Positions 8,603 to 14,589 of a DNA stretch of 23,223 nt are shown piece by piece. Origin of the DNA: JBAUHN01 sp049680295 (GTDB taxonomy: Bacteria; Pseudomonadota; Alphaproteobacteria; Rhodobacterales; Rhodobacteraceae); NCBI GenBank assembly GCA_049680295.1, contig JBAUHN010000207.1, positions 1 to 23,223 on the forward strand. Reading direction: 5' to 3'. The notes under the pieces are model-generated. The model was not told the DNA's origin. It was given only the letters and a program-made list of their open reading frames with translations, and did not search any database. Both the position numbers and the translations under genes were made by a program. The stretch's first letter is position 1. Every line of letters begins with the position of its first letter.

Positions 8603-8628
8603 CGGCAAAATGCCGTTGGTTAACGGCA
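8603..8628 (-). promoter_or_regulatory. Two mutually exclusive hairpins in the pccA leader
   Basis: In the mRNA sense, segment A (8628-8622, TGCCGTT) pairs perfectly with B (8617-8611, AACGGCA) across a 4-base loop. B can alternatively pair over five bases with C (8607-8603, TGCCG) across TTT. The A:B stem is followed by TTTT, then C, then the pccA ribosome binding site. This could act as a weak attenuator or an RNA-stability element; a DNA-level palindrome is equally possible. Confidence 0.35.
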
Positions 8629-8731
8629 GAAAGCCCGCGCAGCAGGCTGCGAAGGCGGATTAATGTGTTGGATGTTGCTGTTCAGATCACGCAGAGCACC
8701 GCAACAGCGGTACGTGCGCGCGAAAGCCTGA

Positions 8732-8938
8732 TCAGTTACACTTGTGGGGGTAGGCCTGACAGTAGGCAATATTGCCCGCCGCACCGATGGCAGCGCCTTG
8801 CAGAATGCTGCCGCTGGTGACAACGGCTGCTGCTGCACCGACGGCACCACCGCCAACGGCTTGTTCGCCAATTGTGTCGCCACATGCGGCAAGCCCTGCG
8901 CAGGCTGTGATCGCCAAGATAGTCGCTTTGATACCCAT
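8732..8938 (-). CDS. Small glycine-rich lipoprotein
   Basis: The 68-aa product has a lipoprotein signal peptide ending in LAAC, with lipid-modified Cys at residue 19. The mature part is a glycine/alanine-rich helix (GGGAVGAAAAVVTSG, then GAAIGAAGN) resembling glycine-zipper lipoproteins, and ends with a second Cys pair-like region (YCQAYPHKC). AAGGACGAG precedes the ATG. It is probably in the outer or inner membrane facing the periplasm. It lies directly upstream of pccA in the same direction, 151 bases away, and downstream of the terminator at 9064-9106, so it may be the first gene of the pccA transcript. Function unknown. Confidence 0.8.
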   Translation of the reverse strand: MGIKATILAITACAGLAACGDTIGEQAVGGGAVGAAAAVVTSGSILQGAAIGAAGNIAYCQAYPHKCN

Positions 8939-9269
8939 TTTGCTCGTCCTTTGTTGATCCGACTTGTTGCAGCCCCGGCACGCATCAAGCCAAGAGTTAC
9001 CCGGTCAATGCGCATATTTGGACGCTGCCCTGTCGGACTTGTCGTTGTTGAGTACCGCCTTTGAAAAAAACCGGGCAGTCGTTGCAAGTTTGCGCCAAAC
9101 CGCCCGTAAAGAAAAGGGGTACGAAGTTGGACTGCCGGGATGTTTCGGGGATAACCGATCAACCGCAGCCCCCCGACAATGTGACAAGACGCAAGCGCGT
9201 CCAAGGCGCAAACTGACCCGCCCCATGGATGGGCCATCGCCCGCCGATCCGCGATACCCAGCGGCAAAA
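8939..9269. other. 331-base stretch without a convincing gene
   Basis: No reading frame here has protein-like composition, a start with a ribosome binding site, or recognisable motifs. It contains an intrinsic terminator (9064-9106, minus sense). Between that terminator and the 68-aa lipoprotein there is a TTGACC at 9008-9003 (minus) that could be a -35, but I see no good -10 at the right distance. Bases 9107-9269 show nothing I can name. Confidence 0.6.
9064..9106 (-). terminator. Intrinsic terminator after the 118-aa gene
   Basis: In the minus sense, CGGGCGG (9106-9100) pairs with CTGCCCG (9078-9072), seven pairs including one G-U. Within the loop GTTTG-GCG-CAAAC can form a further 5-bp stem. 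The hairpin is followed by one G and then seven T (9070-9064). This would end transcription coming from the pccB side, leaving the lipoprotein-pccA segment to its own promoter. Confidence 0.65.
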
Positions 9270-9626
9270 TCATGCCGAAAACTCATCGAATGCATCGGGA
9301 AACGACGCCCGAGCCACCCGTTCATCTATCTGCAAAAGCGCTTCATAGTCTGCCGGGTCAAACGGATCGGTGGCTGCGATCACCTCGCGGCCAAATAGCC
9401 ATGACAAACGACCCGCATCCAGATTGCCGCGCTCGAACACCTCTGAACCGAACTGTTCCCACAACGCTTTAAAGAACCCCGCATCGGCCCGCCGGTCCGC
9501 TGGGCGACGGTCGGAAAACCGTTCGCGCGCGATCAGGGGCGTGACCCCTTTGGGGTTCGGTCTGCGAATTGTGAATTGATAGTCTGTGCCCGCCAAACGG
9601 CCGGGAAACCCGCGATGTTTGATCAT
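9270..9626 (-). CDS. Conserved-looking 118-aa protein of unknown function
   Basis: The 118-aa protein starts MIKHRGFPGRLAGTDYQF and is rich in charged and aromatic residues, with no signal peptide or membrane helix, so it is probably cytoplasmic. The middle (ADAGFFKALWEQFGSEVF) and end (DPADYEALLQIDERVARASF) look like amphipathic helices. I recognise no named domain. It lies 81 bases downstream of the 44-aa lipoprotein and is followed by the terminator at 9064-9106, so it may be the last gene of the pccB transcript. The composition and GC-rich codon use match its neighbours, which supports a real gene. Confidence 0.65.
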   Translation of the reverse strand: MIKHRGFPGRLAGTDYQFTIRRPNPKGVTPLIARERFSDRRPADRRADAGFFKALWEQFGSEVFERGNLDAGRLSWLFGREVIAATDPFDPADYEALLQIDERVARASFPDAFDEFSA

Positions 9627-9707
9627 GATAGCCCCATTATTTCAAAGGCTTGCGTGACCGGGTGGCGGGGTTTCAGGGCAGACAGTAACGCCCACCCTGA
9701 ACTTGTC

Positions 9708-9842
9708 TTACTTGTATTTACCGGTGTGGACCGGCTCGACCGAAATAGGTTCGACCGCGACATATTCTTCCTGCTCGCGGGCACAGGCGGCAACGACGGC
9801 AACAAAGCCGAACAGTGCCAGAATTTTGATGCTCTTCGACAT
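9708..9842 (-). CDS. 44-residue lipoprotein
   Basis: The chosen start gives a 44-aa precursor: MSKSIKILALFGFVAVVAAC with the lipobox VAAC and lipidated Cys at position 20. The short acidic tail after it has EEYVAVEP and ends HTGKYK. AGGAGA, six bases ahead of the ATG, decides this start; a longer in-frame version from 9938 would bury the signal peptide. The mature part is only 25 residues. Small lipoproteins ending in GKYK are, to my recollection, common in Rhodobacteraceae, but the function is unknown. It sits between the secreted protein at 10058-10441 and the 118-aa gene, all in the same direction. Confidence 0.75.
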   Translation of the reverse strand: MSKSIKILALFGFVAVVAACAREQEEYVAVEPISVEPVHTGKYK

Positions 9843-10057
9843 CTGCGTCTCCTGTTTGAAATGTCCGAAAAATGACGCTGCACAGGCACCGCCATCCCCA
9901 AACGTGAAATACGGGATATTTTCTCTGTCCCACTGCAATATTTACGCGAATTTTGCCCCGAAAGATAGCGAGATGCACAGGCTGGGCGGTTGTGTGACTC
10001 GAAAACCTCAAAACCTGCGCGGTATCGGCGGCAATCTGTCGGATATTGGGGTCGCAT

Positions 10058-10441
10058 TTATAATCCCTCCCAGACGCATGCGCCCGTTTCGACGCGGAAC
10101 ACTTCGATAAATTGCGTGGCATCAGGGTCAGCGCTGCCAAATTCCATCGGCCGGTCCGACAGGGACACCACCACCACCTCGCCTGCCAGATCGTATTCGT
10201 GCAGATAGGGCAAGGCCACGGCATCACAAAGATGGGCCATGTCAGCTTCGGCGTCTTCAAACGTCACGCTGCCGGTGCCGCGCGCAATCTGCGGCGCGAC
10301 AAAGCGGAACCGCACCCAGGTTTCGGTGTTCACAGTGTCAATCAAGACTTCGCGCAAGTCCAAGGGCTGTCCCGACGGCACGTCAAGGGCTGCCAGAGGC
10401 GTTGCCAGAGTTGCACAGATGAGTGTCGCGACCAGTCTCAC
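10058..10441 (-). CDS. Small secreted protein (possibly DUF6497 family)
   Basis: The 127-aa product has a signal peptide (MRLVATLICATLATPLAA) followed by a mature domain of about 109 residues. The mature part has two cysteines (AHLCDAV and GACVWEGL) that could form a disulfide in the periplasm. The C-terminal segment TQFIEVFRVETGACVWEGL is distinctive. I think this is the Rhodobacteraceae DUF6497 group, from memory only. The start codon is GTG (10441-10439) and overlaps the stop of the truncated cupin as GTGA, so its translation was probably coupled to an intact cupin gene before that gene was damaged. Function unknown. Confidence 0.75.
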   Translation of the reverse strand: MRLVATLICATLATPLAALDVPSGQPLDLREVLIDTVNTETWVRFRFVAPQIARGTGSVTFEDAEADMAHLCDAVALPYLHEYDLAGEVVVVSLSDRPMEFGSADPDATQFIEVFRVETGACVWEGL

Positions 10442-10650
10442 GGGGCGGTTTCCTCATGGGTGTCGAAATCACCGGGTGCGATGATTTCGACTAGTTCCAT
10501 ATCATCGGAATGCCGCACTTCGCGGTGCTTGATACCGGGGGGTTGCAGCACGCTGGACCCGGCCCGCAGCATATGTTCGCCGGTGTCTACGAGTTTTCTG
10601 GAGACTGCACGGGTTACGGTGATGGATTGATTTTTGAAGAGGGAGGTCAT
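10438..10650 (-). pseudogene. 5'-truncated cupin gene
   Basis: From about 10587 to the stop at 10438 the translation reads as the second half of a small cupin: GEHMLRAGSSVLQPPGIKH followed by SDDMELVEIIAPGDF. The first half of the barrel, with the usual metal-binding His/Glu, is absent. Upstream the frame continues through unrelated residues (MTSLFKNQSITVTRAVSRK) and into the AT-rich TIR gene, whose stop lies only 22 bases beyond the ATG at 10650. The 70-codon ORF is open and might be translated, but a half-cupin is unlikely to fold as an enzyme. The missing half is not elsewhere in the interval, since pccB follows directly behind the TIR gene. Confidence 0.55.
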
Positions 10651-10672
10651 CAAAAAGTTACTCTCTGCATTG

Positions 10673-11527
10673 TTAGTCAATTGCGTCGAATTGGCCACTT
10701 AAGTGTTCGTTGCTTTCTTGAACTTCACGTCTAAATTTCTCAAGTTTTTCTAATTGGGATTTCATTCTCTCAATATGTTCGTCAATTTGTTCTAGCCTAG
10801 GTGTCAGGGCATTTAAGTTGCTTCTCGAAGGGGTAATTCCGCCCATTTCTCCACTGCCAATTTTGGCAAAAGGGTTGTTAGAAAGCGGAGGGTAAACGCG
10901 TTGGTCGGATTGAGATAAACGTCTGATCAACAAATCAGTTTGCTGGCGTTCGTTGTTTCTCAGATCAACAATTGCCTTTCCCATTTCTAACTTCCCGTCC
11001 CTGAGACTCTCTAATGTAACATTTTCCTTTTTCGTGGTTGGAAGCTTCACCTTACCAAAATCATCCTCAAGATCAGGCCACCATTTTTCAAAAGATCGCT
11101 CAAGTCTTTCAACATTGAGCGGTTCTGCCGTCGCATCATTTATCGCAATGCAAAGTTTTTTGAATGTGTCTTTCATTACCGATTCAGCATTCTGAAAATG
11201 AGAAAGTGGCGAACCACTTAGTTGAGCCCTATTGATGTCAATCAATATCGGTATGACGCGAACATCAGCTTGTTCAATCGCCCTTGATAGCGCACCCGCC
11301 TCATACAAGAGCCATGGTTCGCGATAATTCTCGGAAGAGACAAACAAAACGCCAAAACTAATTGCATTCAATCTGCTCTCGATCTCATCAATCCCTCTAT
11401 CGCCGAGAGCTATGTCTTGAGATGAAATAAAAGGCTCGGCAGATTGAATTACGCTTGGTAACCAATTTCTAAACGCTAAAGCATATTCGTGACTATGTTC
11501 TTTTGACCAACTAATGAAAATCTTCAT
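10673..11527 (-). CDS. TIR-domain protein with C-terminal coiled coil (probable defence gene)
   Basis: The 284-aa protein has an N-terminal TIR domain (about 1-135): MKIFISWSKEHSHEYALAF, then EPFISSQDIALGDRGIDEI, FGVLFVSSENYREPWLLYEAGALS and RVIPILIDI. Glu76 in LLYEAGAL is at the place of the catalytic Glu of NAD-cleaving TIR enzymes. Residues about 245-277 (RLEQIDEHIERMKSQLEKLE) form a coiled coil likely to drive oligomerisation. Bacterial TIR proteins often act in anti-phage defence by depleting NAD. The gene is strongly AT-rich compared with pccB (line 10741-10800 has 20 G/C of 60), which indicates recent transfer. It starts 13 bases after the pccB stop, so it may ride on that promoter. 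No partner effector or sensor gene is adjacent. Confidence 0.85.
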   Translation of the reverse strand: MKIFISWSKEHSHEYALAFRNWLPSVIQSAEPFISSQDIALGDRGIDEIESRLNAISFGVLFVSSENYREPWLLYEAGALSRAIEQADVRVIPILIDINRAQLSGSPLSHFQNAESVMKDTFKKLCIAINDATAEPLNVERLERSFEKWWPDLEDDFGKVKLPTTKKENVTLESLRDGKLEMGKAIVDLRNNERQQTDLLIRRLSQSDQRVYPPLSNNPFAKIGSGEMGGITPSRSNLNALTPRLEQIDEHIERMKSQLEKLEKFRREVQESNEHLSGQFDAID

Positions 11528-11540
11528 CTGCTATCCCCGC

Positions 11541-13073
11541 TCACAACGGAATATTATTATGCTTTTTCCAAGGCATCTGCGCCTTCTTGTTCCGTAGCGA
11601 CGCAAACGCCCGTGCGATGCGTTTGCGCGATGTGCGCGGCATGATCACCTCGTCGATAAAGCCACGCTCAGCGGCAACAAAGGGATTGGCGAAGCGGGCT
11701 TCATAATCCGCCGCATGCTGGGCGATCTTTTCGGGGTCTTTCAGATCGGCACGGTGGATAATCTCGGTCGCCCCTTTGGCGCCCATCACCGCAATCTCGG
11801 CCGTGGGCCAAGCATAGTTGAAATCGGACCGCAAATGTTTGGACGCCATCACGTCATAGGCGCCGCCATAGGCCTTGCGGGTGATCAGCGTGACCATGGG
11901 CACCGTCGCCTCGCCATAGGCAAACAGCAGTTTGGCCCCGTGTTTGATCACACCGCCATATTCCTGGCTGGTGCCCGGCAAGAACCCCGGCACATCGACC
12001 AGCGTCAGGATCGGGATTTCGAACGCGTCACAGAACCGCACAAACCGCGCCGCCTTGCGCGAGCTGTCAATATCCAGACATCCCGCCAGAACCATCGGCT
12101 GATTGGCCACGACACCCACAGTGCGCCCTTCGATGCGGATAAAGCCGGTGATGATGTTTTTCGCATATTCGGCCTGAATTTCGTAAAAATCGCCCTCATC
12201 GCCCAGTTTCAGGATCAATTCCTTCATGTCATAGGGTGTATTGGCGTTGTCCGGGACCAGAGTGTCCAGCGACGCCTCAATCCGGTTTGGATCATCAAAG
12301 AACGGACGGACGGGTGGTTTTTCACGGTTGTTTGCGGGCAGCAGATCAACCAGACGCCGCACCTCGGCCAGCGCCTCGACGTCATTTTCAAACGCCGCAT
12401 CCGCCACAGATGATTTGCGCGTGTGCGTGCCGGCACCGCCCAGTTCCTCGGCGGTAACGACCTCATTGGTGACGGTTTTCACCACATCAGGACCGGTCAC
12501 AAACATGTAAGAGCTGTCTTTGACCATGAAGATGAAATCGGTCATCGCGGGCGAATAGACAGCACCACCGGCACAAGGCCCCATGATCACGCTGATTTGC
12601 GGGATCACACCCGAGGCTTCGATGTTGCGCTGAAACACTTCGGCATAACCTGCAAGCGAGGCGACGCCTTCCTGGATGCGCGCGCCACCGGAATCGTTGA
12701 TGCCAATGACCGGCGCGCCATTTTGCACCGCCATATCCATGATCTTGCAGATTTTCTTCGCATGGGTTTCCGACAAAGATCCGCCAAAAACGGTGAAATC
12801 CTGACTAAAGACATAGACCAGACGGCCATTGACCGTACCCCAGCCCGTGACCACGCCGTCACCCGCAGGTTTTTGTTTTTCCATGCCAAAATCGGTGCAA
12901 CGATGGGTCACGAACATGTCGAACTCTTCAAAGCTACCCTCATCCAGCAAAAGATCCACCCTTTCGCGCGCCGTCAGTTTTCCGCGACTGTGTTGGGCAT
13001 CAATACGCGCCTGCCCGCCCCCCTTGCGGGCAACTTCGCGACGCTCTTCTAGCTGGGTGAGAATATCTTTCAT
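11541..13073 (-). CDS. pccB: Propionyl-CoA carboxylase beta subunit (carboxyltransferase)
   Basis: The 510-aa subunit transfers the carboxyl group from biotin to propionyl-CoA, giving methylmalonyl-CoA. It has the two crotonase-fold carboxyltransferase domains. The first oxyanion segment is NDSGGARIQEG (126-136) with GPCAGGAVYSPAMTDF (166-180); the second includes DVPGFLPGTSQE (360-371) and RKAYGGAYDVM (399-409). The length equals that of typical alphaproteobacterial PccB. AGGTG lies a few bases ahead of the ATG, after a leader of roughly 80 bases. The promoter carries PccR-type half-sites (13144-13193), so the gene is expected to respond to a short-chain acyl-CoA through the nearby regulator. 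The TIR gene follows after 13 bases. Confidence 0.97.
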   Translation of the reverse strand: MKDILTQLEERREVARKGGGQARIDAQHSRGKLTARERVDLLLDEGSFEEFDMFVTHRCTDFGMEKQKPAGDGVVTGWGTVNGRLVYVFSQDFTVFGGSLSETHAKKICKIMDMAVQNGAPVIGINDSGGARIQEGVASLAGYAEVFQRNIEASGVIPQISVIMGPCAGGAVYSPAMTDFIFMVKDSSYMFVTGPDVVKTVTNEVVTAEELGGAGTHTRKSSVADAAFENDVEALAEVRRLVDLLPANNREKPPVRPFFDDPNRIEASLDTLVPDNANTPYDMKELILKLGDEGDFYEIQAEYAKNIITGFIRIEGRTVGVVANQPMVLAGCLDIDSSRKAARFVRFCDAFEIPILTLVDVPGFLPGTSQEYGGVIKHGAKLLFAYGEATVPMVTLITRKAYGGAYDVMASKHLRSDFNYAWPTAEIAVMGAKGATEIIHRADLKDPEKIAQHAADYEARFANPFVAAERGFIDEVIMPRTSRKRIARAFASLRNKKAQMPWKKHNNIPL

Positions 13074-13143
13074 AAGGCACCTATTGCTGAGTTTGACGCA
13101 GTCTATGATAAGTTCACGAAGGAGCGAAGGAAAAATCAGAATA

Positions 13144-13193
13144 TTTGCAAATACTTTTCATATATAAATCTGCATATTGCAAACTAGCAAATT
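13144..13193 (-). promoter_or_regulatory. pccB promoter with PccR/ScfR-type operator half-sites
   Basis: On the minus strand TTGCTA (13190-13185) and TTATAT (13167-13162) form a -35/-10 pair with a 17-base spacer. In plus orientation the region holds TTTGCAAA (13144-13151), which falls just after the expected start of transcription. It also holds a tandem pair, TTGCAAAC (13177-13184) and TAGCAAAT (13185-13192), over the -35. TTTGCAAA repeats are the known recognition element of PccR from Rhodobacter sphaeroides. Confidence 0.7.
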
Positions 13194-13252
13194 ATCGCCG
13201 CTCATCTATCGGTAGAGTGGACAAGTTATCCACAGCGCAATAAATCAATTGC

Positions 13253-14482
13253 ATGCTTGATCGCCCCGAGGTCCGTTTTTTGGACCGAACAACGCCACCA
13301 CATATACTGACACTGATCTTGTTGGCGGGCATGTCGGCGGTGGTCATGAATATGTTCTTACCCAGCTTACCGAACATGACCGAGTATTTTCACACCGATT
13401 ATCGGCTGATGCAGCTTTCAGTAGCTTTATATCTGGCCGTCAGCGCGGTGATGCAGATCATCGTCGGGCCGATTTCAGACAATATCGGGCGGCGTCCAGT
13501 GGTTTTGTGGGGGATCAGTCTGTTTTTGCTGGCAACACTTGGGTGCATTTTTGCGCCCTCTGCCGAGATCTTTTTAGTGTTTCGGATGTGTCAGGCGGTC
13601 ATTGCTGTCGCCATGGTTCTCAGCCGCGCGGTTGTCCGCGATATGTTTGAACAAGACCAGGCTGCATCGATGATCGGATATGTCACGATGGGCATGGCCG
13701 TGGTGCCAATGATCAGCCCGATGGTCGGCGGCGTGCTGGATGAACTGTTTGGCTGGCGCGCGACGTTCTGGGCGTTTTTCGTGCTTGGCGCAGGAACACT
13801 GTGGCTGGCATGGGCCGATTTGGGCGAGACAAAAAACGCCAGCGGCAAAAGCATGCGCGCGCAATTTGGCGATTATCCGGAATTGCTAAGCTCGCACCGG
13901 TTTTGGGGCTATTCACTGGCGGCAGGGTTCTGTTCGGGCGCGTTTTTTGCGTATCTGGGCGGTGCGCCCTTTGTCGGCTCGGTTGTTTTTGGCATGACGC
14001 CATCGCAGTTGGGCTTTTACTTTGGCGCTCCGGCGATTGGCTATTTCGCCGGCAACTTTTTTACCGGCCGATATGCCACACGCTTTGGCGTCAACAAACT
14101 TGTCCTATGGGGCTGCCTCGCAAATGCCTTTGGTACCGTTGTGTCGCTGGTGATTTTTCTGGCCGGTCATGGCAGCCCTGCCAGCTTTTTTGGTATGATG
14201 ACGCTGATCGGCATCGGCAATGGTCTGGCCATTCCAAATGCATCCGCGGGCATGCTGTCGGTCAGGCCTTATCTTGCCGGTACAGCGTCTGGCCTTGGTG
14301 GTGCCATCATGATTGGGGGTGGTGCCGCCCTCAGCGCGCTGGCAGGCGCCATGCTGGGCCCCACCACGGGTGCCTACCCGCTGCTTTACATCATGTTGGT
14401 CACATCCCTGGCCGGGGTTGCCGCAATCCTATGGGTGTACTGGCGCGAACGAAGACTCGCAATGGCCCCTCCTGCTGAATGA
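13253..14482 (+). CDS. MFS transporter, Bcr/CflA multidrug-efflux type
   Basis: The 409-aa protein has about twelve membrane segments. Motif A of the major facilitator superfamily is present between helices 2 and 3 (GPISDNIGRRPV, 72-83), and NMFLPSLPNM (33-42) in helix 1 is typical of Bcr/CflA-type drug exporters. The natural substrate is unknown. The N-terminus RPEVRFLDRTTPPH is family-like, supporting the ATG at 13253 although no ribosome binding site is obvious. It is divergent from pccB and shares the 179-base region that carries the PccR-type half-sites, so it could be controlled by the same regulator; export of an organic acid or toxic intermediate would fit but is speculation. Confidence 0.88.
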   Translation: MLDRPEVRFLDRTTPPHILTLILLAGMSAVVMNMFLPSLPNMTEYFHTDYRLMQLSVALYLAVSAVMQIIVGPISDNIGRRPVVLWGISLFLLATLGCIFAPSAEIFLVFRMCQAVIAVAMVLSRAVVRDMFEQDQAASMIGYVTMGMAVVPMISPMVGGVLDELFGWRATFWAFFVLGAGTLWLAWADLGETKNASGKSMRAQFGDYPELLSSHRFWGYSLAAGFCSGAFFAYLGGAPFVGSVVFGMTPSQLGFYFGAPAIGYFAGNFFTGRYATRFGVNKLVLWGCLANAFGTVVSLVIFLAGHGSPASFFGMMTLIGIGNGLAIPNASAGMLSVRPYLAGTASGLGGAIMIGGGAALSALAGAMLGPTTGAYPLLYIMLVTSLAGVAAILWVYWRERRLAMAPPAE

Positions 14483-14532
14483 CCTGACCAGCAACGCACC
14501 AAGCCGCGAAAGGTCACACTAAAAAACCCGCC

Positions 14533-14577
14533 TTGATATTTGCAAACTTATGCTATGTTAATTGCAAACTTGCAAAA
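14533..14577 (+). promoter_or_regulatory. Promoter and autoregulatory operator of the ScfR/PccR gene
   Basis: TTTGCAAA at 14539-14546 is followed by a tandem pair, TTGCAAAC (14562-14569) and TTGCAAAA (14570-14577). A TGC-TATGTT extended -10 (14551-14559) with TTGATA (14533-14538) gives a tentative promoter with a short 15-base spacer, so the half-sites surround the -10. Autorepression is the natural reading. AAGGA at 14576-14580 is the ribosome binding site for the ATG at 14590. Confidence 0.65.
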
Positions 14578-14589
14578 GGATGGCAGTAA

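Noticed and set aside
8620..9273. 217-codon minus-strand open frame across the gene-poor region
   Set aside because: It runs out of frame through the lipoprotein gene and the pccA leader, has odd composition, no ribosome binding site and crosses the terminator.
10600..11545. Transposon or integron origin of the TIR insertion
   Set aside because: I saw no transposase, terminal inverted repeats, target-site duplication or tRNA end at its borders.
11715..12413. 232-codon plus-strand open frame opposite pccB
   Set aside because: Same reason: a high-GC antisense shadow of a strongly conserved gene.
13226..13234. Perfect DnaA box TTATCCACA between pccB and the MFS gene
   Set aside because: A single 9-base match is expected by chance about once in every five or six windows of this size, and there is no cluster of boxes or origin-type gene nearby.
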